Shown: positions 8,235 through 18,440 of the stretch, piece after piece
Numbering within the stretch: position 1 is the first letter of the stretch
Layout of the letters: every line of letters begins with the position of its first letter
The notes under the pieces: model-generated
Databases searched by the model: none
Told to the model about the DNA's origin: nothing
What the model saw: only the letters and a program-made list of their open reading frames with translations
Program-made: the position numbers and the translations under genes
Source of the DNA: Atlantibacter hermannii
GTDB taxonomy: Bacteria > Pseudomonadota > Gammaproteobacteria > Enterobacterales > Enterobacteriaceae
Direction of reading: 5' to 3'
Assembly: GCA_900635495.1 (NCBI GenBank)
Contig: LR134136.1
Location: forward strand, 1,550,001-1,614,000
Length of the DNA stretch: 64,000 nt

Positions 8235-9417
8235 CTACACGTCTTTAATCCGTAACAGACACCACAGCGTGAGCACGATCATCGCCAGCCCCACGTAAAA
8301 CACACTGTGGTAATTCCAGATCTCCGCAATCACGCCCGCCATCGAACCGGCGATAATCCAACCCACGCGAGTCGTATTGGTGTAAAGCGTGGTGGCGGAA
8401 CCGGCCTGACCTGGCATTAAATCCTGAAAATAGAGCATGCCGATCCCGGCAAGAATGCCGATAAACACGGCGTTCAGCAGCTGCAAGCCCAGCAGCACCA
8501 CAGGATGGTGGAAGCAGAGCATACCGATGTAAAACAGCAGCCCGGCGACGGTCGCAACGCGCATCAGAAAGCGCTTCCCGCAGCGTCTGGCGTAGTAACC
8601 GGCAATCAACATGGTGGGAATTTCCAGCCCTGCCGCCGTTCCCATCATCACACCCGCCAGCTTTTCCGACAGGCGCAATTCGTTGATGATGTAGAGCGGC
8701 ATATTGATGATATAGAGGCTGTTTGTGCCCCACATAAGGGTGCAGGCGGTGAAAAGCAGCAGCGCATCGCGACGATTGGTGCGCGGTGCTTCAAGCTTCG
8801 CGCTGACCGGCACCGGGACTTTACGCATGGAAGGCAGCAGGAACCAGACAATGGCGGCGCACAACACATAGGCGAACGCCGCGCTCATGTACATCACGTC
8901 AAAACCAAATCCCATGGCCAGCGCGTAAGCGATGGGCGGCCCAATTACCCACGCCAGTGACACCTGGGCGCGCAGGATTGAACTGAACATCACCGCTTCA
9001 CGTCCCGTTTTATCCGCATGCTCGCGGGCAAGCGCAAACATCTGCGGGTTCGCTGTCGAACCAAAGCTGCTTAAAAAAACGCCGATAAACAGCAGAATGA
9101 AATAGTTACGGTTCCAGGCAAACAACAGGCTCGCCAGTGCACCCAGCAGACAACAGGCGAAAATCAACGTCTTACGATCGCCTTTCTTGTCAGAACGGCC
9201 TGCCAGGAACTGGCTCACCATAATGCCGATAATGGCGCTACCGCTAAAAAAGAACCCCCACCATTGCCGGACGAGCGTGAACTTCCGTGGTGAGAAACAG
9301 GCTCAGCGTCGGCGTTTGCAATGCGCCAGCAATTCCGGTCAAAAAGGCCACAATTAAGAATGACGCGGACGTGAAATCGAACGTGCGTGGGGGCAGGGCG
9401 GTGGTGTTGTTTGACAT
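8235..9417 (-). pseudogene. setB: SetB sugar efflux transporter (frameshifted as given)
   Basis: MFS exporter, normally about 393 residues. The main frame ends at 8235 and shows DKKGDRK between helices, STANPQMFALAREHADKTGREAVMFS and the conserved LYTNT region. The N-terminal ~60 residues (from ATG 9417, ending in HARPAMVG) continue in another frame. The break is at a run of five C (G on the coding strand) at 9255-9259; removing one base restores ...PAMVGFFFSGSAIIGIMVSQF. SetB exports lactose- or glucose-like sugars and interacts with MreB in E. coli. The break is probably a sequencing error. Confidence 0.85.
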
Positions 9418-9668
9418 GTCGAAGGTTCAGATTTGATGAAGGTGCGCAGTTTACGCGCAGCGGCGCAAAATAAACAGCGTTTGCAGTCAAAATGCCGTTT
9501 TTTTGAACCATAGTTTCACTGCTGAAGAAAGTGCTGAAGGCTGGCTGAAGCGACACAAAAATTTCAGCTAAGGACACTTTTTCAACACCGAAATGTGCGG
9601 AAACTCAAAAATCTGACATCCCGTTAACAACATTTCTTGCCTGGCACCCCTGATAGTTACACACTCCG

Positions 9669-9680
9669 TGAAACGTTTCA
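9669..9680 (+). promoter_or_regulatory. Cra (FruR) operator 1 of fruBKA
   Basis: Perfect palindrome TGAAACGTTTCA, flanked to give the Cra pattern GTGAAACGTTTCAGC, about 90 bp before the fruB start. It lies in the 350-bp gap between setB and fruB, whose remaining sequence shows no gene. Cra represses the fru operon until fructose 1-phosphate appears. Confidence 0.85.
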
Positions 9681-9734
9681 GCGTCGTCTTATTGGCTTGC
9701 CACATTGAGAGGGCGCATTTTTTCTCATGATGGC

Positions 9735-9746
9735 TGAAACGATTCA
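9735..9746 (+). promoter_or_regulatory. Cra (FruR) operator 2 of fruBKA
   Basis: Near-palindrome CTGAAACGATTCA, one mismatch from the first site and 66 bp downstream of it, 23 bp before the fruB ATG. Paired Cra operators in front of fruB are also known in E. coli. Confidence 0.8.
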
Positions 9747-9768
9747 ATTTCAGCGAGCGAGGAGACTT

Positions 9769-10902
9769 ATGTTCCAGTTATCTGTGCAAGATATTCATCC
9801 CGGTGCCCGTGCCGGGAGTAAAGACGAGGCGATTCGGCAGGTTGCTGACGCGCTGGTTAAAGCAGGCAATGTGGCCGACGGCTATGTGAACGGCATGTTG
9901 GCCCGCGAACTGCAAACCTCAACGTATTTAGGCAATGGCATTGCCATCCCGCACGGCACCACCGACACCCGCGATCAGGTGCTGAAAACCGGCGTCAAAG
10001 TCTTCCAGTTCCCGCAGGGCATTGAATGGGGCGAAGGGCAGACGGCTTACGTGGCTATCGGCATCGCAGCCAGCTCCGACGAGCACCTCGGTTTACTGCG
10101 TCAGCTTACCCATGTGTTAAGCGATGATGACGTGGCTGAACAGCTGAAAAACGCCGTCAGCGCAGAAGAGCTCCGTGCGCTGCTGATGGGCGAAAAACAG
10201 CAGGCGTCGCTGAAACTGGATAACGACACGGTCATCCTCGACGTGGCCGCCAGTGATTTAACCACCTTACAGGCGCTGAACGCGGGGCGTCTTAAAGCCG
10301 TGGGCGCGGTTGACAACCATTTCGTCAGCCACGTTATTAACGATAAGCCGCTGAACCTGGGCTATGGCATCTGGTTGAACGACAGCGCTGAAGGCAACCT
10401 GGCGAGCGCCATTGCGGTGAGCCGTAGCGCCAGCCCGTTTGAAAGCGAAGGCCAGCATGTCGCGATGCTGCTGACAGTAGCGGTTGCCGATCAGCAACCC
10501 CTGAGCGTCCTGAAGCGTTTGAGCAATTTGATTGTCAGCGAGAAAGCTGACCGTTTGCTGAATGCCGATGGCGCAACCCTGCTGGCGCTGCTGACCAGTG
10601 ACGACGCGCCGCTGGACGACGTACTGAGCGCGGAGTTTGTGGTGCGTAATGAGCACGGCCTGCATGCCCGTCCTGGCACCGTGCTGGTCAATACCGTCAA
10701 ACAATTTAACAGCGATATTACCGTTACCAACCTCGACGGCAGCGGCAAACCGGCCAATGGCCGTAGTCTGATGAAAGTGGTCGCGCTGGGCGTTAAACAA
10801 GGCCATCGCCTGCGTTTCACCGCGCAGGGCGACGATGCTGAACAGGCGCTGAAAGCGATTGGCGAAGCGATCGCTGCCGGTCTCGGGGAGGGCGCAGCAT
10901 GA
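9769..10902 (+). CDS. fruB: FruB, fructose PTS diphosphoryl transfer protein (EIIA-FPr)
   Basis: 377 residues starting at the ATG at 9769 (GGAG five bases upstream). An in-frame ATG at 9727 overlaps a Cra operator and is rejected. The N-terminal EIIA-Fru domain has GNGIAIPHGT, whose His takes the phosphate. A central M domain follows. The C-terminal HPr-like domain has NEHGLHARPGT with its phospho-His. It passes phosphate from PEP via enzyme I to FruA. It overlaps fruK by four bases (ATGA). Confidence 0.96.
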   Translation: MFQLSVQDIHPGARAGSKDEAIRQVADALVKAGNVADGYVNGMLARELQTSTYLGNGIAIPHGTTDTRDQVLKTGVKVFQFPQGIEWGEGQTAYVAIGIAASSDEHLGLLRQLTHVLSDDDVAEQLKNAVSAEELRALLMGEKQQASLKLDNDTVILDVAASDLTTLQALNAGRLKAVGAVDNHFVSHVINDKPLNLGYGIWLNDSAEGNLASAIAVSRSASPFESEGQHVAMLLTVAVADQQPLSVLKRLSNLIVSEKADRLLNADGATLLALLTSDDAPLDDVLSAEFVVRNEHGLHARPGTVLVNTVKQFNSDITVTNLDGSGKPANGRSLMKVVALGVKQGHRLRFTAQGDDAEQALKAIGEAIAAGLGEGAA

Positions 10903-11835
10903 GCAGACGTGTCGCCACCATTACCCTCAACCCGGCCTATGACCTGGTAGGTTACTGCGCAGATATTGAGCGCGGCGAAGTTAACCTCGTGCGGACCACC
11001 GGCCTGCACGCTGCGGGTAAAGGTATCAACGTCGCCAAAGTGCTCAAAGACCTCGGCATTGACGTCACCGTGGGCGGTTTCCTTGGTAAAGACAACCAGG
11101 ATGGCTTTCAGCAACTGTTCAGCGAGCTCGGCATCGCCAACCGCTTTCAGGTTGTTCAGGGCCGCACCCGCATTAACGTCAAGCTGACGGAAAAAAGACG
11201 GCGAAGTCACCGACTTCAATTTCTCCGGCTTCGAAGTCACGCCAGCCGACTGGGAGCGTTTCGTTAATGATTCCCTGAGCTGGCTTGGTCAGTTCGATAT
11301 GGTTTGCGTCAGCGGCAGCCTGCCGTCTGGCGTTAGTCCGGAAGCCTTTACCGACTGGATGACCAAACTGCGCAGTCAGTGTCCGTGCATTATTTTCGAC
11401 AGCAGCCGCGAAGCGCTGGTGGCTGGCCTGAAAGCCGCGCCATGGCTGGTTAAGCCTAACCGTCGCGAGCTGGAAATATGGGCAGGTAAAAAGCTGCCGG
11501 AGCTGAAAGACGTGATTGAGGCCGCTCACGCGCTGCGCGAGCAGGGCATCGCCCACGTCGTCATTTCTCTGGGAGCCGAAGGGGCGTTGTGGGTTAACGC
11601 CTCTGGCGAATGGATCGCCAAACCACCGTCTTGCGAAGTCGTGAGCACGGTTGGCGCGGGAGATTCAATGGTCGGCGGCCTGATTTATGGGCTGTTGATG
11701 CGTGAGTCCAGCGAACACACGTTACGACTGGCGACCGCCGTGGCGGCGCTGGCCGTGAGCCAGAGCAACGTAGGCATCACCGACAGACCACAGTTGGCCG
11801 CAATGATGGCGCGCGTCGACCTCCAACCCTTTTAA
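10899..11835 (+). pseudogene. fruK: FruK, 1-phosphofructokinase (frameshifted as given)
   Basis: PfkB-family kinase of about 312 residues that phosphorylates fructose 1-phosphate to fructose 1,6-bisphosphate. The N-terminus has TLNPAYDLVG and GLHAAGKGINVAKVL; the C-terminus has the PfkB signature VVSTVGAGDSMVGGL with its catalytic Asp. The two frames join at a run of six A (11191-11196); five A would read NVKLTEKDGEVTDFNFSGF. It is translationally coupled to fruB and lies 20 bp from fruA. An essential-looking operon member broken only by one A suggests a sequencing error. Confidence 0.9.
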
Positions 11836-11855
11836 CTGACAGCAGGAGAGACATA

Positions 11856-13550
11856 ATGAAAACGCTGCTGATAATTGATCCGAGCCTCGGGCAGGCCCGT
11901 GCATACCTGGCAAAAACCTTGCTGGGCACGGCGGCTCACAAAGCGCACCTGGAAATTATCGATAATCCGAACGAAGCAGAACTGGCGATTGTTGTCGGCA
12001 CTGCGATCCCGGCTGACACCTCGCTGAACGGCAAGAAAGTGTATCTCGGCGATATCGATCGCGCCGTGCTGCACCCTGAGCTGTTCCTGAGCGAAGCGAA
12101 AGCCAAAGCCACGCCGTACACGGCGCCGGTGGCAGCCCCTGCGGCGGCGAACCTGGCAAAAGGCCCGAAACGTGTGGTTGCGGTTACGGCGTGCCCGACT
12201 GGCGTGGCGCACACCTTTATGGCGGCAGAAGCCATTGAGACCGAAGCCAAAAAACGCGGCTGGTGGGTGAAAGTAGAAACCCGCGGCTCCGTTGGCGCTG
12301 GCAATGCCATTACGCCGGAAGAAATTGCTCAAGCAGACCTGGTGATTGTGGCCGCGGATATCGAAGTGGATCTGGCGAAATTCGCCGGACTGCCAATGTA
12401 CCGCACCTCCACCGGCCTGGCGCTCAAGAAAACCGCTCAGGAGCTGGATAAAGCGGTGGTTGAAGCGAAGCCGTACCAGGCTGCACAGGGCGCGTCAACG
12501 TCTTCTCAGGAAGGCAAAAAGCAGAACGCGGGTGCCTATCGTCACCTGTTGACCGGCGTGTCTTACATGCTGCCGATGGTGGTTGCGGGCGGCTTGTGTA
12601 TCGCGCTCTCCTTCGCGTTCGGTATTGAGGCATTTAAAACGCCGGATACTCTGGCCGCTGCGCTGATGCAAATCGGCGGTGGTTCAGCCTTCGCGTTGAT
12701 GGTGCCGGTGCTGGCCGGGTATATCGCGTTCTCCATCGCGGATCGCCCGGGCCTGACGCCGGGTCTGATTGGCGGTATGTTGGCCGTCAGTACCGGTTCA
12801 GGTTTTATCGGCGGTATTCTGGCCGGTTTCCTTGCAGGCTACGTTGCGAGAGCGATCAGCACCAAACTGAAGCTGCCGCCGAGCATGGAAGCGCTTAAAC
12901 CGATCCTGATCATCCCGCTGCTTTCCAGTCTGGTTGTTGGGCTTGCGATGATCTACCTCATCGGCAAACCGGTTTCAGGTATCCTCGCGGGCCTGACCCA
13001 CTGGCTGCAAACCATGGGTACGGCTAACGCAGTACTGCTGGGCGCAATCCTGGGCGGCATGATGTGTACCGACATGGGTGGTCCGGTGAACAAAGCGGCT
13101 TATGCGTTCGGTGTGGGCTTGCTGAGTACCCAAACCTACGCGCCGATGGCAGCCATCATGGCAGCCGGTATGGTGCCTCCGCTGGCGATGGGCCTTGCAA
13201 CTATCGTTGCCCGTCGTAAGTTCGATAAAGGCCAGCAGGAAGGCGGTAAAGCGGCGCTGGTACTGGGTCTGTGCTTTATCTCCGAAGGGGCGATTCCGTT
13301 CGCTGCCCGTGACCCGATGCGCGTGCTGCCTTGCTGTATCGTTGGCGGCGCGGTAACCGGAGCCATCTCCATGGCGATTGGCGCGAAACTGATGGCGCCG
13401 CACGGCGGTCTGTTTGTGCTGCTGATCCCGGGTGCGATTACGCCGGTACTGGGTTATCTGTTCGCTATCATCGCCGGTACGCTGCTGGCCGGTCTGGCCT
13501 ACGCGTTCCTGAAACGTCCGGAAGCGGAACTGAATACCAAAACCGCGTAA
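11856..13550 (+). CDS. fruA: FruA, fructose-specific PTS EIIB'BC permease
   Basis: 564 residues. An N-terminal degenerate B' domain (about 1-100) is followed by the EIIB domain with VAVTACPTGVAHTFMAAEAIE, whose Cys is phosphorylated. The rest is a polytopic EIIC domain with many hydrophobic helices (about 225-555). It imports fructose and releases fructose 1-phosphate in the cytoplasm, which FruK then uses. CAGGAGAG precedes the ATG. It is the last gene of fruBKA, and a strong hairpin follows. Confidence 0.96.
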   Translation: MKTLLIIDPSLGQARAYLAKTLLGTAAHKAHLEIIDNPNEAELAIVVGTAIPADTSLNGKKVYLGDIDRAVLHPELFLSEAKAKATPYTAPVAAPAAANLAKGPKRVVAVTACPTGVAHTFMAAEAIETEAKKRGWWVKVETRGSVGAGNAITPEEIAQADLVIVAADIEVDLAKFAGLPMYRTSTGLALKKTAQELDKAVVEAKPYQAAQGASTSSQEGKKQNAGAYRHLLTGVSYMLPMVVAGGLCIALSFAFGIEAFKTPDTLAAALMQIGGGSAFALMVPVLAGYIAFSIADRPGLTPGLIGGMLAVSTGSGFIGGILAGFLAGYVARAISTKLKLPPSMEALKPILIIPLLSSLVVGLAMIYLIGKPVSGILAGLTHWLQTMGTANAVLLGAILGGMMCTDMGGPVNKAAYAFGVGLLSTQTYAPMAAIMAAGMVPPLAMGLATIVARRKFDKGQQEGGKAALVLGLCFISEGAIPFAARDPMRVLPCCIVGGAVTGAISMAIGAKLMAPHGGLFVLLIPGAITPVLGYLFAIIAGTLLAGLAYAFLKRPEAELNTKTA

Positions 13551-13567
13551 ACCACGCATAAGGTAAT

Positions 13568-13598
13568 AAAAAAGGGCAGGTGATAACCTGCCCTTTTT
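13568..13598 (+). terminator. Bidirectional terminator between fruA and nfo
   Basis: The stem AAAAAGGGCAGGT/ACCTGCCCTTTTT with a short loop has A and T tails on both sides. It therefore ends both fruBKA and the convergent nfo. Confidence 0.9.
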
Positions 13599-13613
13599 AC
13601 GTTTAATAACGGC

Positions 13614-14470
13614 TTAAACGACCGCTTCTTCCTGTTGCTGCGCCCGCAGCCAGGCAATTTCTTCAGCCCAGATATCCGGGTTAATGGTTTCCAGGATCAA
13701 CGGAATACCATCGAAGCGCGGGTCGCGCATTAGCCAGCTAAACGGCGTATGGCCGATGTTGCCCTCGCCAAGGCTGTTGTGGCGATCGACCCGACTGCCA
13801 AACGCACTTTTCGCATCATTCAGGTGCATGCCGCGCAAATACCGGAAACCCACGATGCGCTCAAACTCAGCGAAGGTTTTTTCGCAATCCGCTTCGGTAC
13901 GCAGATCGTAGCCCGCGGCGAAAGCGTGGCAGGTATCAATACACACCCCAACGCGCGATTTATCTTCCACGCCGTCAATAATTGCCGCCAGATGCTCGAA
14001 ACGGAAACCCAGGTTGCTGCCCTGGCCTGCGGTATTCTCGATCACCGCCGTCACGCCTTCCGTTTTCGCCAGCGCGATATTAATGGATTCCGCAATCCGT
14101 GCCAGGCACGCCTCTTCGGAATCTGCTTCAGATGGCTGCCGGGATGGAAGTTCAGCAGCGATAAGCCTAACTGCTGGCAGCGCGCCATCTCGTCAATAAA
14201 CGCGTCGCGGGATTTTTCCAGCGCCTCGTCTACCGGATGCCCGAGGTTTATCAGGTAGCTGTCGTGGGGGAGAATTTGCCCCGGCGTAAAGTGATGCTGC
14301 TCGCAGGCGGCTTTAAAATTATCAATCGTTTCGCCGCTTAATGGCGCGGCGCGCCACTGCCGCTGGTTTTTGGTAAACAGGGCAAAGGCGTTCGCGCCAA
14401 TTTCGACCGCGCGGGTCACGGCCTGTTCCACACCGCCGGATGCGCTGACATGTGCGCCTATGTATTTCAT
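13614..14470 (-). pseudogene. nfo: Nfo, endonuclease IV (frameshifted as given)
   Basis: AP endonuclease of about 285 residues that cuts 5' to abasic sites in base-excision repair. The start MKYIGAHVSASGG is at 14470, and LNFHPGSHLKQIP ends the first frame. The second frame carries GVCIDTCHAFAAGYD and LHLNDAK-type metal ligands of the three-zinc TIM barrel. A base appears missing near 14117: restoring a G gives IPEEACLAR and joins the frames. The break is probably a sequencing error, since the rest is intact. Confidence 0.9.
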
Positions 14471-14543
14471 GGACTTCTCCTGTCGAACCAGCAAAGCACG
14501 CTTTTTATCATAGCCGCTGCGGTGTGGAAAGCGGGCGTACCGA

Positions 14544-15594
14544 TTACAGCAACTGGTGAACCGCCAGATTAATCGCGCCGCCGCCAACAATCAGCCAAAT
14601 GAAGAGTATTAATGCCATCACCAGCGGTTTGGCCCCGGCTTTTTTCAGCGCACTGACGTGGGGTGGTAAGCCCCAGCGCCGCCATCGCCATCGCCAGCAA
14701 TACCGTGTCGAGGGTAATCAGCGCCTGCACCAGCGCGCCTGGCAACAGATGGAATGGAGTTGAACACCGCCACCAGGATAAACAGCACTGCAAACCACGG
14801 GATGGTGATTTTACCGGTTTGCGCGCTGCCAGCCGGTGCGAGTTGTTTCACCCTTGCTGCAAGAAAAATCAGGAACGGGGCCAGCATCATGACGCGCAGC
14901 ATTTTTAGCGATCACCGCCGCGTTTTCCGCCTCCGGGCTAATGGCATGTCCGGCGGCCCACCACCTGCGCTACTTCATGCATGGTCGAGCCGATAAAAAT
15001 CCCGTAGCTATCCGGGCTGAACCAGTGAGCGAGCAGCGGATACATCATCGGATAAAGAAAAATTGCCAGCGTGCCGAAAATCACCACCGTTGCCACCGCG
15101 ACCGTCACTTTACTCGGTTCGGCTTTGATCACCGGCTCAGTGGCTAAAATTGCCGCTGCCCCGCAAATGCTGCTACCCGCGCCAATCAGCCAACTGGTCT
15201 GCCGATCCAGGCCAAACACTTTTTGTCCTATAACGCAGGCCAGCAAAAACGTGCTGCTCAGGGTCAGGATATCAATCATGATGCCCCTGACACCGACTTC
15301 AGCAATTTGCGAAAACGTCAGACGGAAGCCATAAAGAATGATGCCGAGACGCAGCAGGTGCTGTTTGGCGAACAATACGCCGCCATCGCAGTGCTGCCAG
15401 ATTTTTGGGTAGACGGTGTTGCCCACGATCATACCGGCCAGGATCGCGACGGTCAGCGCGCTAAAACCCGCGCCAGCGATTGCGGGGACAGAGCCCGCCC
15501 ACAGGGCCAGACCGGTTAAGGCCGCGCACAGCGCAAGGCCAGGGATAAAATGCCATAACGTATGGCGATGTGTTGCTAAGGTCATTTCGGCCAT
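14544..15594 (-). pseudogene. yeiH: YeiH, UPF0324-family inner membrane protein (four frameshifts as given)
   Basis: Polytopic membrane protein of about 349 residues. The N-terminal two-thirds is intact from ATG 15594 (AGGAG upstream), with GFRLTFSQIAEVG and GAGSSICGAAAILATEP. Four one-base insertions then break it: a C run at 14957-14959, a T run at 14902-14906, a site near 14756, and a G run at 14660-14663. Correcting each rebuilds the family sequence to the stop at 14544. The family is called putative sulfate/sulfite exporter, but function is not firmly shown. It is divergent from the LysR gene yeiE. Confidence 0.85.
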
Positions 15595-15717
15595 CGTTTT
15601 CTCCTTTGTTGATAGCGAGATCGTAGGGCGAAGTAGCTTAAAAATAAAATTGATTATATATTTATAATTAATCTTTATAAGTGGTAAGCGGATGAGCCGC
15701 TGCCTGGAAGGAACACT

Positions 15718-16584
15718 ATGCATATCACTTTGCGGCAGCTTGAAGTCTTTGCTGAGGTGCTGAAAAGCGGGTCTACGACGCAGGCTTCACAAAAACTGGC
15801 GCTCTCCCAGTCCGCCGTCAGCGCGGCGCTGACCGATCTGGAAGGCCAACTGGGCGTCCAGTTTTTCGACCGGGTCGGTAAACGGCTGGTGGTGAATGAA
15901 CATGGGCGCCTGTTGTATCCGCGCGTGGTGGCATTGCTGGAACAGGCCGGAGAAATCGAGCAGCTGTTTCGCAACGACAACGGTGCGATCCGCGTCTATG
16001 CCAGCAGTACCATCGGCAACTATATTTTACCGGAAATTATTGCCCGTTATCGACGCGATTTTCCGGATCTACCGCTTGAGTTGAGTGTCGGGAATACCCA
16101 GGACGTGGTAAATGCGATTATCGATTTTCGCGTTGATGTCGGGTTTATCGAAGGGCCATGCCATATGGCTGAGATTGTGACTGAACCGTGGCTCGACGAC
16201 GAACTGGTGGTGTTCGCCGCGCCGGATAATGCGCTGGCGAACGGCCCGGTCAGCCTCGAGGCGCTGGCCGCCGCGCCGTGGATATTGCGTGAGCGCGGGT
16301 CCGGCACCCGGGAAATCGTCGACTATTTGCTGTTATCGCATCTGCCGAAATTCCAGCTCGCCATGGAACTGGGCAATTCCGAGGCGATTAAGCACGCGGT
16401 GCGCCATGGGCTGGGGATCAGTTGCCTGTCGCGCCGGGTCATTGCCGAGCAACTGGCGGCGGGTACGCTGGTGGAGATTGCATTGCCGCTGGCGCGTCCG
16501 GTTCGTACTCTTTACCGGATCCATCACCGACAAAAGCACCTGTCGCGAGCGCTACAGCGCTTTATCGGCTATTGCGAGCCCTAA
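15718..16584 (+). CDS. yeiE: YeiE, LysR-family transcriptional regulator
   Basis: 288 residues. The N-terminal winged helix-turn-helix (residues 1-60: LRQLEVFAEVLKSGSTTQAS...LSQSAVSAALTDLE) is followed by a LysR substrate-binding domain (about 90-288). GGAA lies a few bases before the ATG. It is divergent from yeiH with about 120 bp between, the usual layout for a LysR regulator and its target. Published work links YeiE to sulfite tolerance, motility or lysine-uptake contexts in different enterobacteria; the effector here is unknown. Confidence 0.92.
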   Translation: MHITLRQLEVFAEVLKSGSTTQASQKLALSQSAVSAALTDLEGQLGVQFFDRVGKRLVVNEHGRLLYPRVVALLEQAGEIEQLFRNDNGAIRVYASSTIGNYILPEIIARYRRDFPDLPLELSVGNTQDVVNAIIDFRVDVGFIEGPCHMAEIVTEPWLDDELVVFAAPDNALANGPVSLEALAAAPWILRERGSGTREIVDYLLLSHLPKFQLAMELGNSEAIKHAVRHGLGISCLSRRVIAEQLAAGTLVEIALPLARPVRTLYRIHHRQKHLSRALQRFIGYCEP

Positions 16585-16737
16585 TCTTCCGGGCCGTCTG
16601 GCGAAGCGCCAAGGACGGCTTTACTTATAATCTTCTCCCGATCATGAAGGTCTCTAATAACCGCGATTTTCTGCCGCGCTATCCGGAAACGCTCTGATAC
16701 AATCGCGCCTCATTTTATGGATGGGCATTATTTTTAT

Positions 16738-18208
16738 ATGGTTAGCGAAACGAAAACCACACAAGCGCCTGGCTTACGCCGTGAATTAAAGGCGAGACAT
16801 CTGACCATGATCGCCATTGGCGGCTCAATTGGCACCGGGCTTTTTGTCGCCTCCGGCGCGACGATCTCACAGGCGGGCCCTGGCGGCGCGCTGCTGTCTT
16901 ATATTCTGATCGGCCTGATGGTCTACTTCCTGATGACCAGCCTCGGCGAACTGGCGGCGTACATGCCGGTTTCCGGTTCGTTCGCCACCTATGGTCAGAA
17001 GTATGTGGAAGAGGGCTTCGGTTTCGCGCTGGGCTGGAACTACTGGTACAACTGGGCGGTGACTATCGCCGTCGACCTGGTGGCCGCGCAACTGGTGATG
17101 ACCTACTGGTTCCCGGACACCCCGGGCTGGATCTGGAGCGCGCTGTTCCTTGCCATCATGTTCCTGATTAACTACATCTCTGTGCGTGGATTTGGTGAAA
17201 CCGAATACTGGTTCTCGCTGATTAAAGTCACCACGGTTATCATCTTTATCATCGTCGGCATCCTGATGATCCTCGGTATTTTCCAGGGCGCACAACCGGC
17301 GGGTTGGAGTAACTGGAGCGTAGGCGAAGCGCCATTCGCGGGCGGTTTTGCCGCGATGATCGGCGTGGCGATGATTGTAGGCTTCTCCTTCCAGGGGACG
17401 GAGCTTATCGGTATCGCGGCGGGCGAGTCTGAGAACCCGGAGAAGAACATTCCGCGCGCGGTACGGCAAGTGTTCTGGCGTATTCTGCTGTTCTATGTGT
17501 TCGCCATTCTGATCATCAGCCTGATTATTCCGTACACCGATCCGAGCCTGTTGCGTAACGATGTAAAAGATATCAGCGTCAGTCCGTTCACCCTTGTGTT
17601 CGAGCACGCCGGTCTGCTTTCTGCGGCGGCCATCATGAACGCAGTGATCCTGACAGCGGTTCTCTCTGCGGGTAATTCCGGCATGTATGCCTCAACCCGT
17701 ATGCTTTACACCCTGGCTTGTGACGGTAAAGCGCCGCGTATTTTCGCGAAACTTTCCCGTGGCGGCGTACCGCGTAACGCGCTGTATGCAACCACCGTGA
17801 TTGCGGGGGCTGTGCTTCCTGACTTCCATGTTCGGCAACCAGACGGTTTATCTGTGGCTGTTGAATACCTCCGGGATGACTGGTTTCATCGCCTGGCTCG
17901 GCATCGCGATCAGCCACTACCGCTTCCGCCGCGGCTATGTGTTGCAGGGACACGATATTAACGATCTGCCGTACCGTTCCGGGTTCTTCCCGCTGGGGCC
18001 GATCTTCGCCTTTGTACTGTGCCTGATTATTACCCTGGGCCAGAACTACGAAGCGTTCCTGTCAGATACCATTGACTGGGGCGGCGTGACCGCGACCTAC
18101 ATCGGTATTCCGCTGTTCCTGATTATCTGGTTTGGCTACAAACTGCTTAAAGGCTCGCACTTTGTGAAGTACAGCGAGATGGAATTCCCGGATCGCATTA
18201 AAAAATAA
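16738..18208 (+). pseudogene. lysP: LysP lysine-specific permease (frameshifted as given)
   Basis: APC-superfamily permease of about 489 residues with twelve expected helices. It starts at ATG 16738 with the amino-acid permease signature around MIAIGGSIGTGLFVASG. The frame breaks at a run of five G (17805-17809); four G would read TVIAGLCFLTSMFGNQTVY, which continues in the next frame to 18208. LysP imports lysine with protons and, in E. coli, also restrains the acid-stress regulator CadC. A terminator follows directly. Likely a sequencing error. Confidence 0.92.
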
Positions 18209-18215
18209 TCCCTTC

Positions 18216-18241
18216 AAGGCGCGGCTCCCGCGCCTTTTTTA
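18216..18241 (+). terminator. Terminator of lysP
   Basis: Nine-base stem AAGGCGCGG/CCGCGCCTT with a three-base loop, followed by a run of T. Confidence 0.85.
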
Positions 18242-18308
18242 TTTCTGGCTGTTATCCCTCCCGATTTTTTGCCCGATTAACCCCAAAACCCTCTTTTTTA
18301 ACAATTTG

Positions 18309-18329
18309 ATTGATAAGCATTATCATTTG
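18309..18329 (+). promoter_or_regulatory. Fur box of cirA
   Basis: ATTGATAAGCATTATCATTTG closely matches the 19-bp Fur consensus (the reverse strand reads AATGATAATGCTTATCA). It lies about 115 bp upstream of cirA, which is iron-repressed in relatives. Confidence 0.75.
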
Positions 18330-18440
18330 ATCTATGTTAGCCGCGTTAAAAAGTTCCAGAAAGTCACTTGCCCCGATGCAAGGACGCGCCATGTGAGCAA
18401 TGAGTTGAATTTGTTGTATTTCACCTCATGGAGATAAGGA

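Noticed and set aside
11832..13559. Long open frames antisense to fruA
   Set aside because: The real gene fruA fully explains this DNA; the translations are shadow-like.
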